Positions 9,448 to 19,032 of a stretch of DNA of 64,000 nucleotides are shown piece by piece (position 1 is the first letter of the stretch; the number at the start of each line of letters is the position of its first letter). The DNA comes from an uncultured Shewanella sp. GTDB lineage: Bacteria > Pseudomonadota > Gammaproteobacteria > Enterobacterales > Shewanellaceae. The DNA is taken from assembly GCA_947503555.1 (NCBI GenBank), contig CANNEE010000001.1:1-64000 (forward strand), in the 5' to 3' direction. The position numbers and the translations under genes are program-made. The notes beneath the pieces are model-generated. The model saw nothing but the letters and a program-made list of their open reading frames with translations, made no database searches and was not told the origin of the DNA.

Positions 9448-10116
9448 ATGAGCGAAGTGATTGATGCCAATAAACTACAACATAGGTTTAGAGGCTATTT
9501 CCCTGTTGTTATCGACGTAGAAACCGCAGGCTTTAATGCCAAGACCGATGCATTACTAGAAATTGCCGTTACCTTACTCAAAATGAATGATGAAGGTGAG
9601 ATGACGCTAGATAAAACACTGCATTATCATATCGAACCTTTTGAGGGCGCAAACCTAGAACCTGAGGCTCTGGCTTTTAACGGTATAGATCCAAGCAACC
9701 CACTTAGAGGTGCCGTGAGTGAAAAGGAAGCCTTTTTTGAAATCTTTAAAGAGGTCAAGAAAGCGCAAAAAGCAGCTGGCTGTCATCGCAGCATCATAGT
9801 GGCTCATAATGCTGCCTTCGATCACGGCTTTGTCACTCAAGCTATTGAGCGAAATAACATTAAGCGTACGCCTTTTCATCCCTTTGCCACCTTTGATACC
9901 GCTACTTTAGCCGGACTGGCCATAGGTCAAACCGTATTAGCTAAGGCCTGCGCTATGGCAGGAATTCCTTTTGATAATAAAGAGGCCCACTCGGCGCTAT
10001 ATGATACTGAGCGTACGGCCGAACTCTTTTGCTTAATAGTCAATCGCTGGAAAGCCTTAGGCGGCTGGCCACTCGCACCAATAGCCGAAAGTGAACAAGA
10101 AAACGAGCAAGAATAA
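9448..10116 (+). CDS. rnt: Ribonuclease T
   Basis: DEDDh 3'-5' exoribonuclease that trims tRNA and other stable RNA 3' ends. The catalytic residues are visible: Asp and Glu in VIDVETAGF (about residues 22-24), Asp in HNAAFDHGF (about 125), and His with Asp in [15 protein letters not shown] (about 180-185). Basic residues typical of the substrate-binding patch are present around HRSII. AGGGGAATAAG precedes the ATG. It shares the terminator at 10165-10193 with the convergent peroxiredoxin gene. Confidence 0.96.
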   Translation: MSEVIDANKLQHRFRGYFPVVIDVETAGFNAKTDALLEIAVTLLKMNDEGEMTLDKTLHYHIEPFEGANLEPEALAFNGIDPSNPLRGAVSEKEAFFEIFKEVKKAQKAAGCHRSIIVAHNAAFDHGFVTQAIERNNIKRTPFHPFATFDTATLAGLAIGQTVLAKACAMAGIPFDNKEAHSALYDTERTAELFCLIVNRWKALGGWPLAPIAESEQENEQE

Positions 10117-10164
10117 AAAAAGCTCAAACTGAAGGTAACAAACCTCTTTTAGCCAGATAAGACA

Positions 10165-10193
10165 CAAAAAAAGCTGCATCACTGCAGCTTTTT
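10165..10193. terminator. Bidirectional terminator between rnt and the peroxiredoxin gene
   Basis: AGCTGCA-TCAC-TGCAGCT (10172-10189) is flanked by an A run on the left and a T run on the right, so it can terminate both convergent genes. Confidence 0.85.
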
Positions 10194-10217
10194 ATTTAGC
10201 TTAACTAACCCTTTATA

Positions 10218-10823
10218 TTATAGGTCGTCAGCGTTATCAGTTAGGTAAGCCGCAACACCTTCTGGGCTTGCGTCCATACCTTTATCACCTTTTTCCCAAC
10301 CAGCTGGGCAAACATCACCGTGCTCTTCATGGAATTGTAGTGCGTCAACCATACGCAGCATTTCATCAACGTTACGACCAAGTGGTAGATCGTTAACAAC
10401 TTGGTGACGTACTAGGCCTTCTTTATCGATAAGGAAAGAACCACGGAAAGCGACACCAGCTTCAGGATGCTCAACATCATAAGCCTTACAGATTTCGTGC
10501 TTAACGTCAGCCACTAGAGTGTATTGAACTGGACCAATACCACCAGCGTCAACTGAAGTATTACGCCATGCATTGTGAGTGAACTGAGAGTCGATAGAGA
10601 CACCGATAACTTCAACGCCGCGCTTTTTGAACTCTTCCATACGGTGATCGAATGCGATCAACTCAGAAGGACAAACGAATGTGAAATCTAGAGGATAGAA
10701 AAATACTACCGCTGGCTTACCTTTAATTGCAGCAGTTAGGTTAAAACTATCAACAATCTCACCAGAACCTAAAACAGCAGCTGCAGTGAAATCTGGGGCA
10801 GGACGACCTACTAATACGCTCAT
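10218..10823 (-). CDS. 2-Cys peroxiredoxin (AhpC/Prx1 type)
   Basis: Thiol peroxidase that reduces hydrogen peroxide and organic peroxides. The peroxidatic cysteine is Cys51 in FTFVCPSE, the resolving cysteine is Cys172 in DVCPAGW, and a conserved arginine lies in SFLIDKEGLVRHQV. The GGIGP motif found in peroxide-sensitive (overoxidisable) typical 2-Cys peroxiredoxins is present. Length (201) is normal. No ahpF neighbours it, so the reductant is probably thioredoxin; that is inference. A CRP-like site lies about 100 bp upstream. Confidence 0.93.
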   Translation of the reverse strand: MSVLVGRPAPDFTAAAVLGSGEIVDSFNLTAAIKGKPAVVFFYPLDFTFVCPSELIAFDHRMEEFKKRGVEVIGVSIDSQFTHNAWRNTSVDAGGIGPVQYTLVADVKHEICKAYDVEHPEAGVAFRGSFLIDKEGLVRHQVVNDLPLGRNVDEMLRMVDALQFHEEHGDVCPAGWEKGDKGMDASPEGVAAYLTDNADDL

Positions 10824-10921
10824 TTTTAATCTCCATCTATGGATTGAACTACAGGAAAAACCAAGAGTTCTTTATAAACTGAAAGCTATTATAGGTGGTG
10901 TGTACTCGCTGACAAGTTATT

Positions 10922-10937
10922 TAAGATCAAGATCACA
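10922..10937. promoter_or_regulatory. CRP-like site between the peroxiredoxin and antiporter genes
   Basis: On the minus strand TGTGATCTTGATCTTA matches TGTGATCTAGATCACA at 13 of 16 positions. It lies in the divergent intergenic region, so either gene could be the target. A second weaker half-site (GTGATCTAAAA) is near 11013-11022. Confidence 0.4.
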
Positions 10938-11119
10938 ATTTTCTTTGTTTATGGTCACCAAAACAGCGAAGCGATAACTTTTCATTCAATAACAACCAAG
11001 ACTCATTGGTTTTAGATCACAGTCTCAAAATTTTTTTCATTTCAAATTAGATTTGCTGGACAAGTAATTCGTTAACTGGCAAAAATAGCTGCCCTGTTAA
11101 TTATGAAAAGAAAATAGAT

Positions 11120-12439
11120 ATGAATGCAGTCGTGATTGCCGTTTGCTTAATGCTAGCCTTAAGTATCGCTAGGGTTAACGTCGTAATCGCCTTAACCATA
11201 AGTGCCTTAGTAGCAGGCTTAGTGGGAGGTCTTAATCTTGAACAAACTATCGATGCCTTTAATACAGGCTTAGGCGGAGGAGCACAAATTGCTCTTAGTT
11301 ATGCACTACTCGGTGCCTTTGCCGTTGCTCTTTCCCATTCAGGATTAACCACATTAATTTCCAATACTGTCATTAAATCCTTAGGTAAGACGCCATCCCA
11401 AACCAATGTGAATAGAGTACGCTGGTTACTGCTACTTGCGCTACTTGCAATGGCGATATCATCACAAAACCTGCTGCCAATCCACATCGCCTTTATCCCG
11501 ATCCTTGTGCCCCCACTTCTGCATGTGATGTCTAAACTGGCGCTCGACAGGCGCCTCGTTGCCTGTGTTCTAACCTTTGGCTTAGTGACTACTTATATGA
11601 TCCTGCCTGTGGGTTTTGGTGGCATCTTCCTTAATGATATTTTGCTAGCAAACCTAAATAGCAATGGTCTCGATGCGGTAAGAGAGCAGATCCCATCTGC
11701 CATGTTGCTACCAGCAGCAGGAATGATTTGTGGTTTACTCATTGCGGTATTTATCAGTTACCGCAAACCAAGGGAATATAAAGAAGAGCTAATTCTTGCT
11801 GCCGAGCCAGAAGAGAAGCTTAACTACAAAAATATTGCTATCGCAGTTGTCGCCATTATTGCCACTTTAGCAGTTCAGTTAAATACTGACTCTATGATAT
11901 TTGGCGCCATGATAGGCTTTATGATTTTTAGTTTTTCTGGCGCACTTAAACACGTGGCGGATCAAGACGTATTCACTCAAGGAGTACGTATGATGGCGAA
12001 TATCGGCTTTATTATGATCTCGGCCGCAGGCTTTGCTGCCGTGGTCAAAGCAACGGGTGAAGTCTCAACCTTAGTTGCGTCACTTGCCGATATCATAGGT
12101 GACAACAAAGCTCTGGCTGCATTTTTGATGTTACTAGTGGGTTTACTGATCACTATGGGCATAGGCTCGTCTTTCTCAACCATTCCTATTATCGCCACCA
12201 TCTATGTACCATTGGCACTCACCTTTGGCTTCTCAATCCCAGCGACTATCGCACTTGTCGGCACTGCAGCCGCCTTGGGTGATGCAGGCTCGCCAGCTTC
12301 TGACTCAACACTTGGGCCAACAGCGGGTCTTAATGCCGACGGCCAGCATGATCATATCAGAGACAGTGTGATCCCGACTTTCATTCACTACAATATTCCA
12401 CTGCTAGCATTTGGTTGGTTAGCGGCCATGGTTCTGTAG
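11120..12439 (+). CDS. Na+/H+ antiporter family membrane transporter
   Basis: Polytopic inner-membrane protein with about eleven hydrophobic segments across 439 residues, of the NhaC/ArsB-like ion transporter superfamily. Visible features include the re-entrant type stretches [12 protein letters not shown] and [19 protein letters not shown], and a conserved polar segment [20 protein letters not shown] near the C-terminus. I assign the general antiporter family; ion specificity cannot be read from the sequence, and an organic-ion or amino-acid antiporter is possible. The ribosome site is weak. It converges on upp with a shared terminator. Confidence 0.75.
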   Translation: MNAVVIAVCLMLALSIARVNVVIALTISALVAGLVGGLNLEQTIDAFNTGLGGGAQIALSYALLGAFAVALSHSGLTTLISNTVIKSLGKTPSQTNVNRVRWLLLLALLAMAISSQNLLPIHIAFIPILVPPLLHVMSKLALDRRLVACVLTFGLVTTYMILPVGFGGIFLNDILLANLNSNGLDAVREQIPSAMLLPAAGMICGLLIAVFISYRKPREYKEELILAAEPEEKLNYKNIAIAVVAIIATLAVQLNTDSMIFGAMIGFMIFSFSGALKHVADQDVFTQGVRMMANIGFIMISAAGFAAVVKATGEVSTLVASLADIIGDNKALAAFLMLLVGLLITMGIGSSFSTIPIIATIYVPLALTFGFSIPATIALVGTAAALGDAGSPASDSTLGPTAGLNADGQHDHIRDSVIPTFIHYNIPLLAFGWLAAMVL

Positions 12440-12472
12440 TAAGGTTGCAGTCGTGAGTGATATGTAGAAATA

Positions 12473-12500
12473 GAAAAGGAGCCAAATGGCTCCTTTTTAT
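12473..12500. terminator. Bidirectional terminator between the antiporter gene and upp
   Basis: AAAAGGAGCC-AAAT-GGCTCCTTTT forms a perfect 10-bp stem with A/T tails on both sides, between convergent stops at 12439 and 12542. Confidence 0.88.
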
Positions 12501-12541
12501 TTAACTTTGATTCACTTTCTGAGGGTACAGAAATTTATCAC

Positions 12542-13168
12542 TTACTTAGTACCAAAGATCTTGTCACCAGCGTCACCAAGACCAGGTAAAATATAACCTT
12601 TCTCGTTTAGACACTTATCGATAGATGCAGTGTAAAGCTCGACATCTGGGTGAGCTTCTTCTAACGCTTTGATGCCTTCAGGTGCAGCAACCAAAACAAG
12701 TGCCTTGATTGAAGTACAACCACGTTTCTTAAGCAGATCTAAGGTCGCAATCATAGAGCCACCAGTTGCTAACATAGGGTCAACAACAAGCGCGATGCGC
12801 TCATCAACATTACTGGTTAGCTTTTCAAAGTAAGGCACAGGTTCTAGAGTTTCTTCATCACGATAGATACCCACAACCGAAATACGTGCACTTGGAATGT
12901 GCTCTAATACACCGTCCATCATACCAAGACCTGCACGTAAAATAGGCACCACAGTGACTTTCTTACCTTTGATCTGGTCAATCTCTACAGGGCCGTTCCA
13001 ACCTTCAATAGTTACAGTTTCTGTTTCGAAATCTGCAGTTGCTTCGTAGGTTAATAGACTGCCAACCTCTGCAGCCAGCTCGCGAAAACGCTTAGTGCTG
13101 ATATCCCCTTCACGCATCAATCCAATTTTATGGCGAACTAAAGGATGTTTAACCTCAACGACTTTCAT
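12542..13168 (-). CDS. upp: Uracil phosphoribosyltransferase
   Basis: Pyrimidine salvage enzyme making UMP from uracil and PRPP. The PRPP-binding loop [17 protein letters not shown] is present, as are the N-terminal [14 protein letters not shown] and the uracil-binding [12 protein letters not shown] near the C-terminus. Its 208 residues match the family length. AGGAG precedes the ATG. It is divergent from purM, an arrangement also seen in E. coli. I searched the 226-bp spacer for a PurR box and did not see a convincing one. Confidence 0.97.
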   Translation of the reverse strand: MKVVEVKHPLVRHKIGLMREGDISTKRFRELAAEVGSLLTYEATADFETETVTIEGWNGPVEIDQIKGKKVTVVPILRAGLGMMDGVLEHIPSARISVVGIYRDEETLEPVPYFEKLTSNVDERIALVVDPMLATGGSMIATLDLLKKRGCTSIKALVLVAAPEGIKALEEAHPDVELYTASIDKCLNEKGYILPGLGDAGDKIFGTK

Positions 13169-13394
13169 TTTTATACTCCTGATGGGTTTACGACGTGATT
13201 TTTTTGAAGCAAATTTTTCAGATTCTAGTCGATTTAAGCAAAAGGTAAAACAGTTAATTTTTACAGGGCGACAAAATGAGGCCTAAATCCCACTGTTATT
13301 GGCCAAACTAAGCTTTCTCGGCCTGTGACAAACTGATAGAATAGCGCCGCACAAAAATCCTAAACATAATAACGATGTACCCGAGAGGATCTCC

Positions 13395-14432
13395 GTGAGC
13401 ACTCCTACCCCACTGAGCTACAAAGATGCAGGCGTCGATATCGATGCAGGCAATGAACTAGTAAGTAATATCAAATCGGCAGTAAAACGCACCCACAGAC
13501 CCGAAGTAATGGGTAACTTGGGTGGCTTTGGTGCCCTATGTGAACTTCCTACTAAATATAAGCATCCAGTATTGGTCTCTGGCACTGATGGTGTCGGTAC
13601 TAAACTAAGACTGGCTATCGATTATAAAAAGCATGATAGTGTTGGCATCGACTTAGTTGCTATGTGTGTGAATGATCTCATCGTTCAAGGCGCCGAGCCA
13701 CTTTTCTTCCTCGACTACTATGCAACTGGCAAACTCGATGTTGATACTGCGACCTCTGTGGTCAATGGTATTGCCGAAGGTTGTCACCAGTCTGGTGCGG
13801 CACTTATTGGCGGCGAAACCGCTGAAATGCCGGGCATGTATGAAGGTGAAGACTATGATCTTGCCGGATTCTGTGTTGGCGTAGTTGAAAAAGCCGATAT
13901 TATCGATGGCAGCAAGGTAAAAGCAGGAGATGCGCTAATCGCATTAGCTTCTAGCGGACCTCATTCTAATGGCTACTCACTTATCCGTAAGGTATTAGAG
14001 GTGAGTCAAGCCGATCCAGCTCAGGATCTCGATGGCAAAGCGCTTATCGATCACCTACTGGAGCCCACCAAAATTTACGTTAAATCCTTATTAAAACTGA
14101 TTGAGCAAAGTGATGTTCACGCTATGGCGCACATTACAGGTGGTGGCTTCTGGGAAAATATTCCTAGAGTACTACCTGATAACTGCAAAGCAGTGGTTAA
14201 TGGTGACTCTTGGCAATGGCCAACCGTATTCAACTGGTTAATGGAAAACGGCAACATTTCAGAATTTGAAATGTACCGTACCTTTAACTGTGGTGTCGGT
14301 ATGCTTGTAGCCCTACCAACCGACAAGGTTGAAGATGCATTAGCCCTACTTAACGCTGAAGGTGAAAACGCTTGGCTCATCGGTAATATCGCCTCTCGAG
14401 AAGGTGATGAAGAGCAAGTGGAGATCTTGTAA
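13395..14432 (+). CDS. purM: Phosphoribosylformylglycinamidine cyclo-ligase (AIR synthetase)
   Basis: Fifth step of de novo purine synthesis: ATP-dependent ring closure of FGAM to AIR. Characteristic segments are [16 protein letters not shown] at the N-terminus, [16 protein letters not shown] in the ATP-binding domain, [11 protein letters not shown] and [13 protein letters not shown]. Length (345) is standard. The start is GTG with GAGAGGATCTCC just upstream. Its stop TAA overlaps the purN ATG by one base (TAATG), so the two are translationally coupled. Confidence 0.98.
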   Translation: MSTPTPLSYKDAGVDIDAGNELVSNIKSAVKRTHRPEVMGNLGGFGALCELPTKYKHPVLVSGTDGVGTKLRLAIDYKKHDSVGIDLVAMCVNDLIVQGAEPLFFLDYYATGKLDVDTATSVVNGIAEGCHQSGAALIGGETAEMPGMYEGEDYDLAGFCVGVVEKADIIDGSKVKAGDALIALASSGPHSNGYSLIRKVLEVSQADPAQDLDGKALIDHLLEPTKIYVKSLLKLIEQSDVHAMAHITGGGFWENIPRVLPDNCKAVVNGDSWQWPTVFNWLMENGNISEFEMYRTFNCGVGMLVALPTDKVEDALALLNAEGENAWLIGNIASREGDEEQVEIL

Positions 14433-15076
14433 TGCCAAAAAACTTTCGCGTACTCGTACTTATTTCAGGTAATGGCAGCAATCTGCAAGCCATTATCGAT
14501 GGTTGCGATGACACGCTACAAGCCGATGTTGTCGGCGTCATTAGTAATAAACCCGACGCTTACGGCCTTATTCGTGCCCACCACAGCGAAATAGATACTA
14601 GCTGCGTGATTGTGCATAAAGATGAGACTCGCCAAGAATATGATAGCCGTCTCGATGCCGCTATCAGCAAGTACCAGCCAGACTTAATTGTCATGGCTGG
14701 CTTTATGCGTATTTTGAGTGATGAGCTGGTCAGCAAGTACCAAGGAAAGATGATTAACATTCACCCTTCTTTGTTACCTAAATACACTGGGCTGAATACT
14801 CACCAGCGTGCGATTGATGCCAAAGACACTGAGCACGGCGCAAGTGTTCACTTTGTCACTCCAGAGCTAGACTCAGGCCCAGTTATTCTGCAGGCTAAAG
14901 TCCCTGTTTATGAAGATGATAGTGCAGAGTTATTGGCCGAGCGTGTCCATGAGCAAGAACACGCCATCTACCCTATGGTGGTTAACTGGTTTGCCGCTGG
15001 TAGGCTCAAGATGGTGGATGGTCAGGCTTATCTCGATGATAAACTCATCGGCCCTAATGGATACGCAGCAGACTAA
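14432..15076 (+). CDS. purN: Phosphoribosylglycinamide formyltransferase 1
   Basis: Transfers the formyl group of 10-formyl-THF to GAR in the third step of purine synthesis. The N-terminal VLISGNGSNLQAII binds the phosphoribosyl group. The catalytic Asn and His are in KMINIHPSLLPKYTG (about residues 106-110), and the catalytic Asp is in HFVTPELDSGPVILQ (about 145). At 214 residues it matches the family. It follows purM with a one-base overlap and is followed by its own terminator. Confidence 0.98.
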   Translation: MPKNFRVLVLISGNGSNLQAIIDGCDDTLQADVVGVISNKPDAYGLIRAHHSEIDTSCVIVHKDETRQEYDSRLDAAISKYQPDLIVMAGFMRILSDELVSKYQGKMINIHPSLLPKYTGLNTHQRAIDAKDTEHGASVHFVTPELDSGPVILQAKVPVYEDDSAELLAERVHEQEHAIYPMVVNWFAAGRLKMVDGQAYLDDKLIGPNGYAAD

Positions 15077-15111
15077 TCTAGTCGCTATCCAAACCGCAAC
15101 GCTAACTTGCT

Positions 15112-15149
15112 AAAAGTGCCTTTATTTACCAATAAAGGCGCTTTTTATT
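15112..15149 (+). terminator. Terminator of purMN
   Basis: GCCTTTATT-TACC-AATAAAGGC extended by AAAAG/CTTTT across one mismatch, followed by TTTTT. The same stem can serve the convergent gene ending at 15169. Confidence 0.85.
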
Positions 15150-15168
15150 AATGCGACACCAGGCGACT

Positions 15169-16692
15169 CTAATCTTCAACTAAACCTTCATCTAACATCT
15201 CATCGTCCTCTATACTCAAGGGGATCAGAAAGTAGTGGTGGCGACGGTTAAATTTGAGCATTGCCAGTATCACTATGACCAAAGGCAGAATAAAAAATCT
15301 TGGCATAGCAAGTGTAAAACCGATAAGAAACGGAATAGATTTCTCACCAAATTTCATCGCAGTATTAAGAGAGCCACTTGCCATTGCATGGCCCGGAGCT
15401 AAATGGAAATGTCCATGACATAATAAGCCTTTGTAAATGCGAATATCTAACGCAGGCTCGGAGCTGCTTAAACTTTCAACGGTTAAGTTATACCAAGTAC
15501 CATTAGCTACATATGTCGTTCTATAGGACAGGCCTTTTTTTACCTTGTAAGTATCTATGGCTTCACCATTTAGGCTTACTGACATTTTACCTGAAAAGGT
15601 TAATGTTAATTTAATTTCCTGATCATCGACTAAAAAGTTAAGTTCTTGGGTTTGCAAAGCCAGTTTAGGCCTATTAAAAAACTGTAAATCCACAGGTTCA
15701 TTATCTAACAACTCTGGAGCTAGCGCTTCGCTGTCATGGCCAGAAAGAAAATAGTGCGGAGGCAATTGATGCTGGCTCAAAAACTTAGACACTGAATCAT
15801 GTAAACGCTCAAAATATATCTCTGGTTTATGTATATACACATTGGCTTCAGGTGAAATTAAAACTATCGGTGAAGTATCATCACTAATTAATCGAATAGA
15901 AAGCAAGCCACCAAGCTCACGCTCTGGATCAGATGTTTTTTCCATAGATGGCAATAATTGCTCTTGCTTAGCCCAATCTGCGACGATCACACCTAGCTCT
16001 TCAAATGAAATCAGGCTTGATGAAGGGACAGGTATACCTATAGTAAAGCTGGTACAGGCGCAATCACTCTCTTTTCGCTCATCATCGAGATTATTCAAAT
16101 AACCAGCACGAAAATTAAAATGGCTACCTGAATATTCCCCTGCCATAGGCACTACTAAATCAAATACTTCGAGTAAGCCTGTACCGTTTTTTAAGGCATA
16201 TTCTAACGCATATTTTAGCCCATCATCTTGATAGAAATAGTCTGGCTGTCGAGAAAGAATATCGAGTACTGGCTTTAAGTTATTTGGATGAATAAAAGCA
16301 CCACTCCGCCAATTAGCCTGACCAGAATCACCACTGTGTACTAACTCAGGAAAGTACTCTACAAATTCATCGAGATAGGGTCTTAGCTCATGTGCCCACT
16401 TCTCATCAGAATAGGCTAATTTGAAAAGAGAACTGCCTCTAGAATAATAATAGGGATGTAAATAGCTTAATATTCCACCAATAAAGTAACCATAAAAAGC
16501 GTCAAAAGGTTCTTCACCATTTTGAGATAACAGCCTCTTATAGGCCGTATTTAATAAGAACTGATAATGACCAACTGCTTTTGATAATTGGCTAGCTCTA
16601 TCATCAGCGATTTCAGGATTAGTACATACATCATGAATATAATAATTAATATCTTCTAAATCGACAGGAATATACGCTGTATCTAAACCCAC
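15169..16692 (-). CDS. Uncharacterised protein with C-terminal membrane segment
   Basis: I do not recognise this 507-residue family. The N-terminal 430 residues look soluble, Tyr-rich and acidic, without a signal peptide (MGLDTAYIPVDLEDINYYI). A hydrophobic stretch of about 40 residues (roughly 445-485) could make one or two membrane helices, followed by a basic RRHHYF and an acidic tail. That suggests a tail-anchored protein with a cytoplasmic or periplasmic bulk domain. Cysteines cluster at SDCACTS (about 210). Codon usage looks like its neighbours. It converges on purN and appears to be a single-gene unit. Confidence 0.8.
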   Translation of the reverse strand: MGLDTAYIPVDLEDINYYIHDVCTNPEIADDRASQLSKAVGHYQFLLNTAYKRLLSQNGEEPFDAFYGYFIGGILSYLHPYYYSRGSSLFKLAYSDEKWAHELRPYLDEFVEYFPELVHSGDSGQANWRSGAFIHPNNLKPVLDILSRQPDYFYQDDGLKYALEYALKNGTGLLEVFDLVVPMAGEYSGSHFNFRAGYLNNLDDERKESDCACTSFTIGIPVPSSSLISFEELGVIVADWAKQEQLLPSMEKTSDPERELGGLLSIRLISDDTSPIVLISPEANVYIHKPEIYFERLHDSVSKFLSQHQLPPHYFLSGHDSEALAPELLDNEPVDLQFFNRPKLALQTQELNFLVDDQEIKLTLTFSGKMSVSLNGEAIDTYKVKKGLSYRTTYVANGTWYNLTVESLSSSEPALDIRIYKGLLCHGHFHLAPGHAMASGSLNTAMKFGEKSIPFLIGFTLAMPRFFILPLVIVILAMLKFNRRHHYFLIPLSIEDDEMLDEGLVED

Positions 16693-16925
16693 TATTAAAC
16701 TCCGTTTCTATAAATGCAGAAGTCAGCATTATATAAGCGCTAACCGTCCACAATAATAAAATTTACAGATATGAGTCCCTTCACTCACCTTTTCAACGCA
16801 AGTACGCAAATTAACAACAAAGCCTGATCAAAAACATACAACTAACCAACAATTTAACAACAAAGCGATGGAATGACGATTAAACGAAATAATAAAATAG
16901 TGAGCCAAATTCACTTCCATATTAC

Positions 16926-16955
16926 ATAAAAAAGTCCTCCCATTTCTGGAAGGAC
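16926..16955 (-). terminator. Terminator of the fasciclin-domain gene
   Basis: GTCCT-CC and GG-AAGGAC pair around ATTTCT with one bulge; on the minus strand the stem runs into TTTTTTAT. It is 30 nt past the stop at 16985. The remaining sequence up to 16692 is AT-rich and shows no gene. Confidence 0.75.
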
Positions 16956-16984
16956 GTCTAACGATATAACTTATTGCAACTCCT

Positions 16985-17530
16985 TTACGGCGCCTTAGGC
17001 AAAATGACTTCATCAATGGCATGGATAATACCGTTTGATGCTTCTACGTCTGTCACAATGATGTTCGCAGATCTATCTAAGTTATCCGTTAATACACCTG
17101 CCTCTTGCATCACAAATCCCATCTTTCCTTTTAATAGGGTATTTAACATATTCATGCTCAACACATCTTCAGCGTATAAGCGACCATGAACCACATGATA
17201 AAGTAAAATTTCAGTTAGCAGAGGTTGAGGTAAACCGCCAATATTGGTGTCATCTAAACCAAGGTTCGCAAAAGCGTCATCGGTTGGAGCAAATACTGTG
17301 TGTTGTCCATTGTTACTCAAGGTTGCCACTACTGCGGGATCTGCCGCGAGCACCGCAGCGATAAGAGTGTCAAAGGCACCAGCAAAAGGCCCTTCACTGT
17401 TAACTGCCAAGGCTAACTGTAATAAAGAAGGCTTGTCTTCATGCTCATCTGCCAATACATTGGTTGATACTAAAATTAAGGCCATTAAAACTGCAGTAGC
17501 AAAACTCGTAAATCTTTTTAAAGTATTCAT
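16985..17530 (-). CDS. Secreted fasciclin (FAS1) domain protein
   Basis: A Sec signal peptide (cleavage near STNVLADEHED) precedes a single FAS1 fold of about 140 residues. The two conserved FAS1 motifs are visible: H1 as HTVFAPTDDAFANLG and H2 as EASNGIIHAIDEVILP. The YH motif appears as LLYHVVHGRLY. FAS1 proteins mediate adhesion or surface association in many organisms, but the role of bacterial single-domain forms is poorly defined. It is monocistronic with a terminator of its own. Confidence 0.92.
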   Translation of the reverse strand: MNTLKRFTSFATAVLMALILVSTNVLADEHEDKPSLLQLALAVNSEGPFAGAFDTLIAAVLAADPAVVATLSNNGQHTVFAPTDDAFANLGLDDTNIGGLPQPLLTEILLYHVVHGRLYAEDVLSMNMLNTLLKGKMGFVMQEAGVLTDNLDRSANIIVTDVEASNGIIHAIDEVILPKAP

Positions 17531-17675
17531 AGCTCATCTCTCTTTTTACATTTAAGCGACACACTCAGTCGCATCAGTGAAAAGTTGTACGAACCATGAT
17601 TAAAAAACGATCACAAAAGTCACAATAAATTGATATTAGTTTTCTTCAATCTATCCAATCTGACCTATAGAAAAT

Positions 17676-17699
17676 AGCCGTATAGATGTTAAGATGTCT
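17676..17699 (+). promoter_or_regulatory. MetJ operator (three tandem met boxes) upstream of metC
   Basis: Three contiguous 8-bp units, AGCCGTAT, AGATGTTA and AGATGTCT, match the AGACGTCT met box at 6, 6 and 7 of 8 positions. They end 36 bp before the metC ATG. MetJ binds tandem met boxes with S-adenosylmethionine as corepressor. Confidence 0.65.
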
Positions 17700-17735
17700 A
17701 AAAGCAAATAGGTATTTCATCAAGGGTTACTCGAT

Positions 17736-18959
17736 ATGACAGTAAAAAAGCCTCACACATCAGCCCAAGAGCCACACCCAGCGACTCATCAAGTCGATAC
17801 TCGCATTGTTAGCGCAGGCCGAGATAAGAAATGGTCTAACGGCGTCGTAAATCCACCTGTAGTGAGAGCTTCAACAGTCATCTTTGATACTGTAGACGAC
17901 CTTAACCATGCAATAAAACATAGAGCCAAAGGTGAGATGTTTTATGGCCGTCGTGGCACCACCACTCACTTTGCCTTTCAGGCCGCTATCGCCGAGTTAG
18001 AAGGCGGCGTGGGTACTGCATTGTACCCGTCGGGTACAGCTGCAATCAGTGGTGCCCTACTCTCATTTCTAAAAGCGGGCGATCATCTACTTATGGTGGA
18101 CACTGCCTATGAACCCACTCGCGATCTCTGCGACAAACTGCTTGCAGGCTATGGTATTAGCACCACCTATTATGACCCATTAATCGGCGCAGGACTTAAA
18201 AGCCTCATTCAGCCCAATACTAAGGTGCTGTTTCTCGAATCCCCAGGGTCGATCACTATGGAGGTGCAAGATGTGCCAACTCTAGCCAGCATCGCCCATG
18301 AACATGGCATTACCGTGATGTTAGATAGTACTTGGGCCTCACCGATAAATTGTCGCCCCTTTGAGCTGGGGGTCGATATATCAATTCAAGCGGCCACTAA
18401 ATACATTGTGGGTCACTCAGATGTCATGTTAGGCACGGCCACAGCCAATGAGGCTCACTGGGAACAGCTTAGAGAAAATAGTTACCTTATGGGGCAATGT
18501 ACCTCGGCCGATGACATCTATCTCGCAGCTCGAGGGCTGCGCACTCTTGGGGTGAGAATGGCGCAACATGAGCAAAATGCGCTTAAAGTGGCAAACTGGC
18601 TAGCAAGTCGCCCGGAAGTTGATCATATTCGTCATCCCGCCTTTGATTCCTGCCCAGGCCATGAGTTTTTCAAGCGCGATTTTAGTGCCAGCAATGGCCT
18701 GTTCTCATTTGTGCTCAAGCAAGGCAATCGCAGGGCCGTCACCGCTTTTGTGGAAAATATGCAGCACTTTAAGATGGGCTTTTCTTGGGGAGGATTTGAG
18801 AGCCTTATTTTGGGTGTATTTGGTATCGATAAACTGAGAACAGCAACCCAGTGGGATTCGAGTAAACCGCTAATTCGACTGCATATCGGCCTTGAGAATG
18901 TAGACGATCTCATCAAGGATCTTGATGATGCCTTTAGGCGATTTAACCAGAGTTTATAA
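17736..18959 (+). CDS. metC: Cystathionine beta-lyase
   Basis: PLP-dependent Cys/Met metabolism enzyme that cleaves cystathionine to homocysteine, pyruvate and ammonia. The Schiff-base lysine is Lys222 in AATKYIVGHSD. Phosphate- and ring-binding segments are visible as YPSGTAAISGALLSFL and VMLDSTWASPIN. The MetC-type (rather than MetB) assignment follows from YGRRGTTTHFAFQ and the C-terminal SWGGFESLIL. Length (407) is slightly above the E. coli enzyme. The tandem met boxes upstream support a methionine-pathway role. Confidence 0.94.
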   Translation: MTVKKPHTSAQEPHPATHQVDTRIVSAGRDKKWSNGVVNPPVVRASTVIFDTVDDLNHAIKHRAKGEMFYGRRGTTTHFAFQAAIAELEGGVGTALYPSGTAAISGALLSFLKAGDHLLMVDTAYEPTRDLCDKLLAGYGISTTYYDPLIGAGLKSLIQPNTKVLFLESPGSITMEVQDVPTLASIAHEHGITVMLDSTWASPINCRPFELGVDISIQAATKYIVGHSDVMLGTATANEAHWEQLRENSYLMGQCTSADDIYLAARGLRTLGVRMAQHEQNALKVANWLASRPEVDHIRHPAFDSCPGHEFFKRDFSASNGLFSFVLKQGNRRAVTAFVENMQHFKMGFSWGGFESLILGVFGIDKLRTATQWDSSKPLIRLHIGLENVDDLIKDLDDAFRRFNQSL

Positions 18960-18964
18960 ACATC

Positions 18965-19010
18965 AAAAAAAGCGCCTAACGGAAAATGGGTTAAACGGAA
19001 GGCGCTTTTG
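18965..19010. terminator. Terminator shared by metC and the convergent membrane-protein gene
   Basis: AGCGCCT (18971-18977) and AGGCGCT (19000-19006) pair around a 22-nt loop, with A and T runs on the two sides. It lies between convergent stops at 18959 and 19033. Confidence 0.75.
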
Positions 19011-19032
19011 CTTTAGATCAACATCATAGAGG

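Noticed and set aside
13169-13394. PurR operator between upp and purM
   Set aside because: Only scattered GCAAA half-sites are present; no ACGCAAACGTTTGCGT-like palindrome could be aligned.
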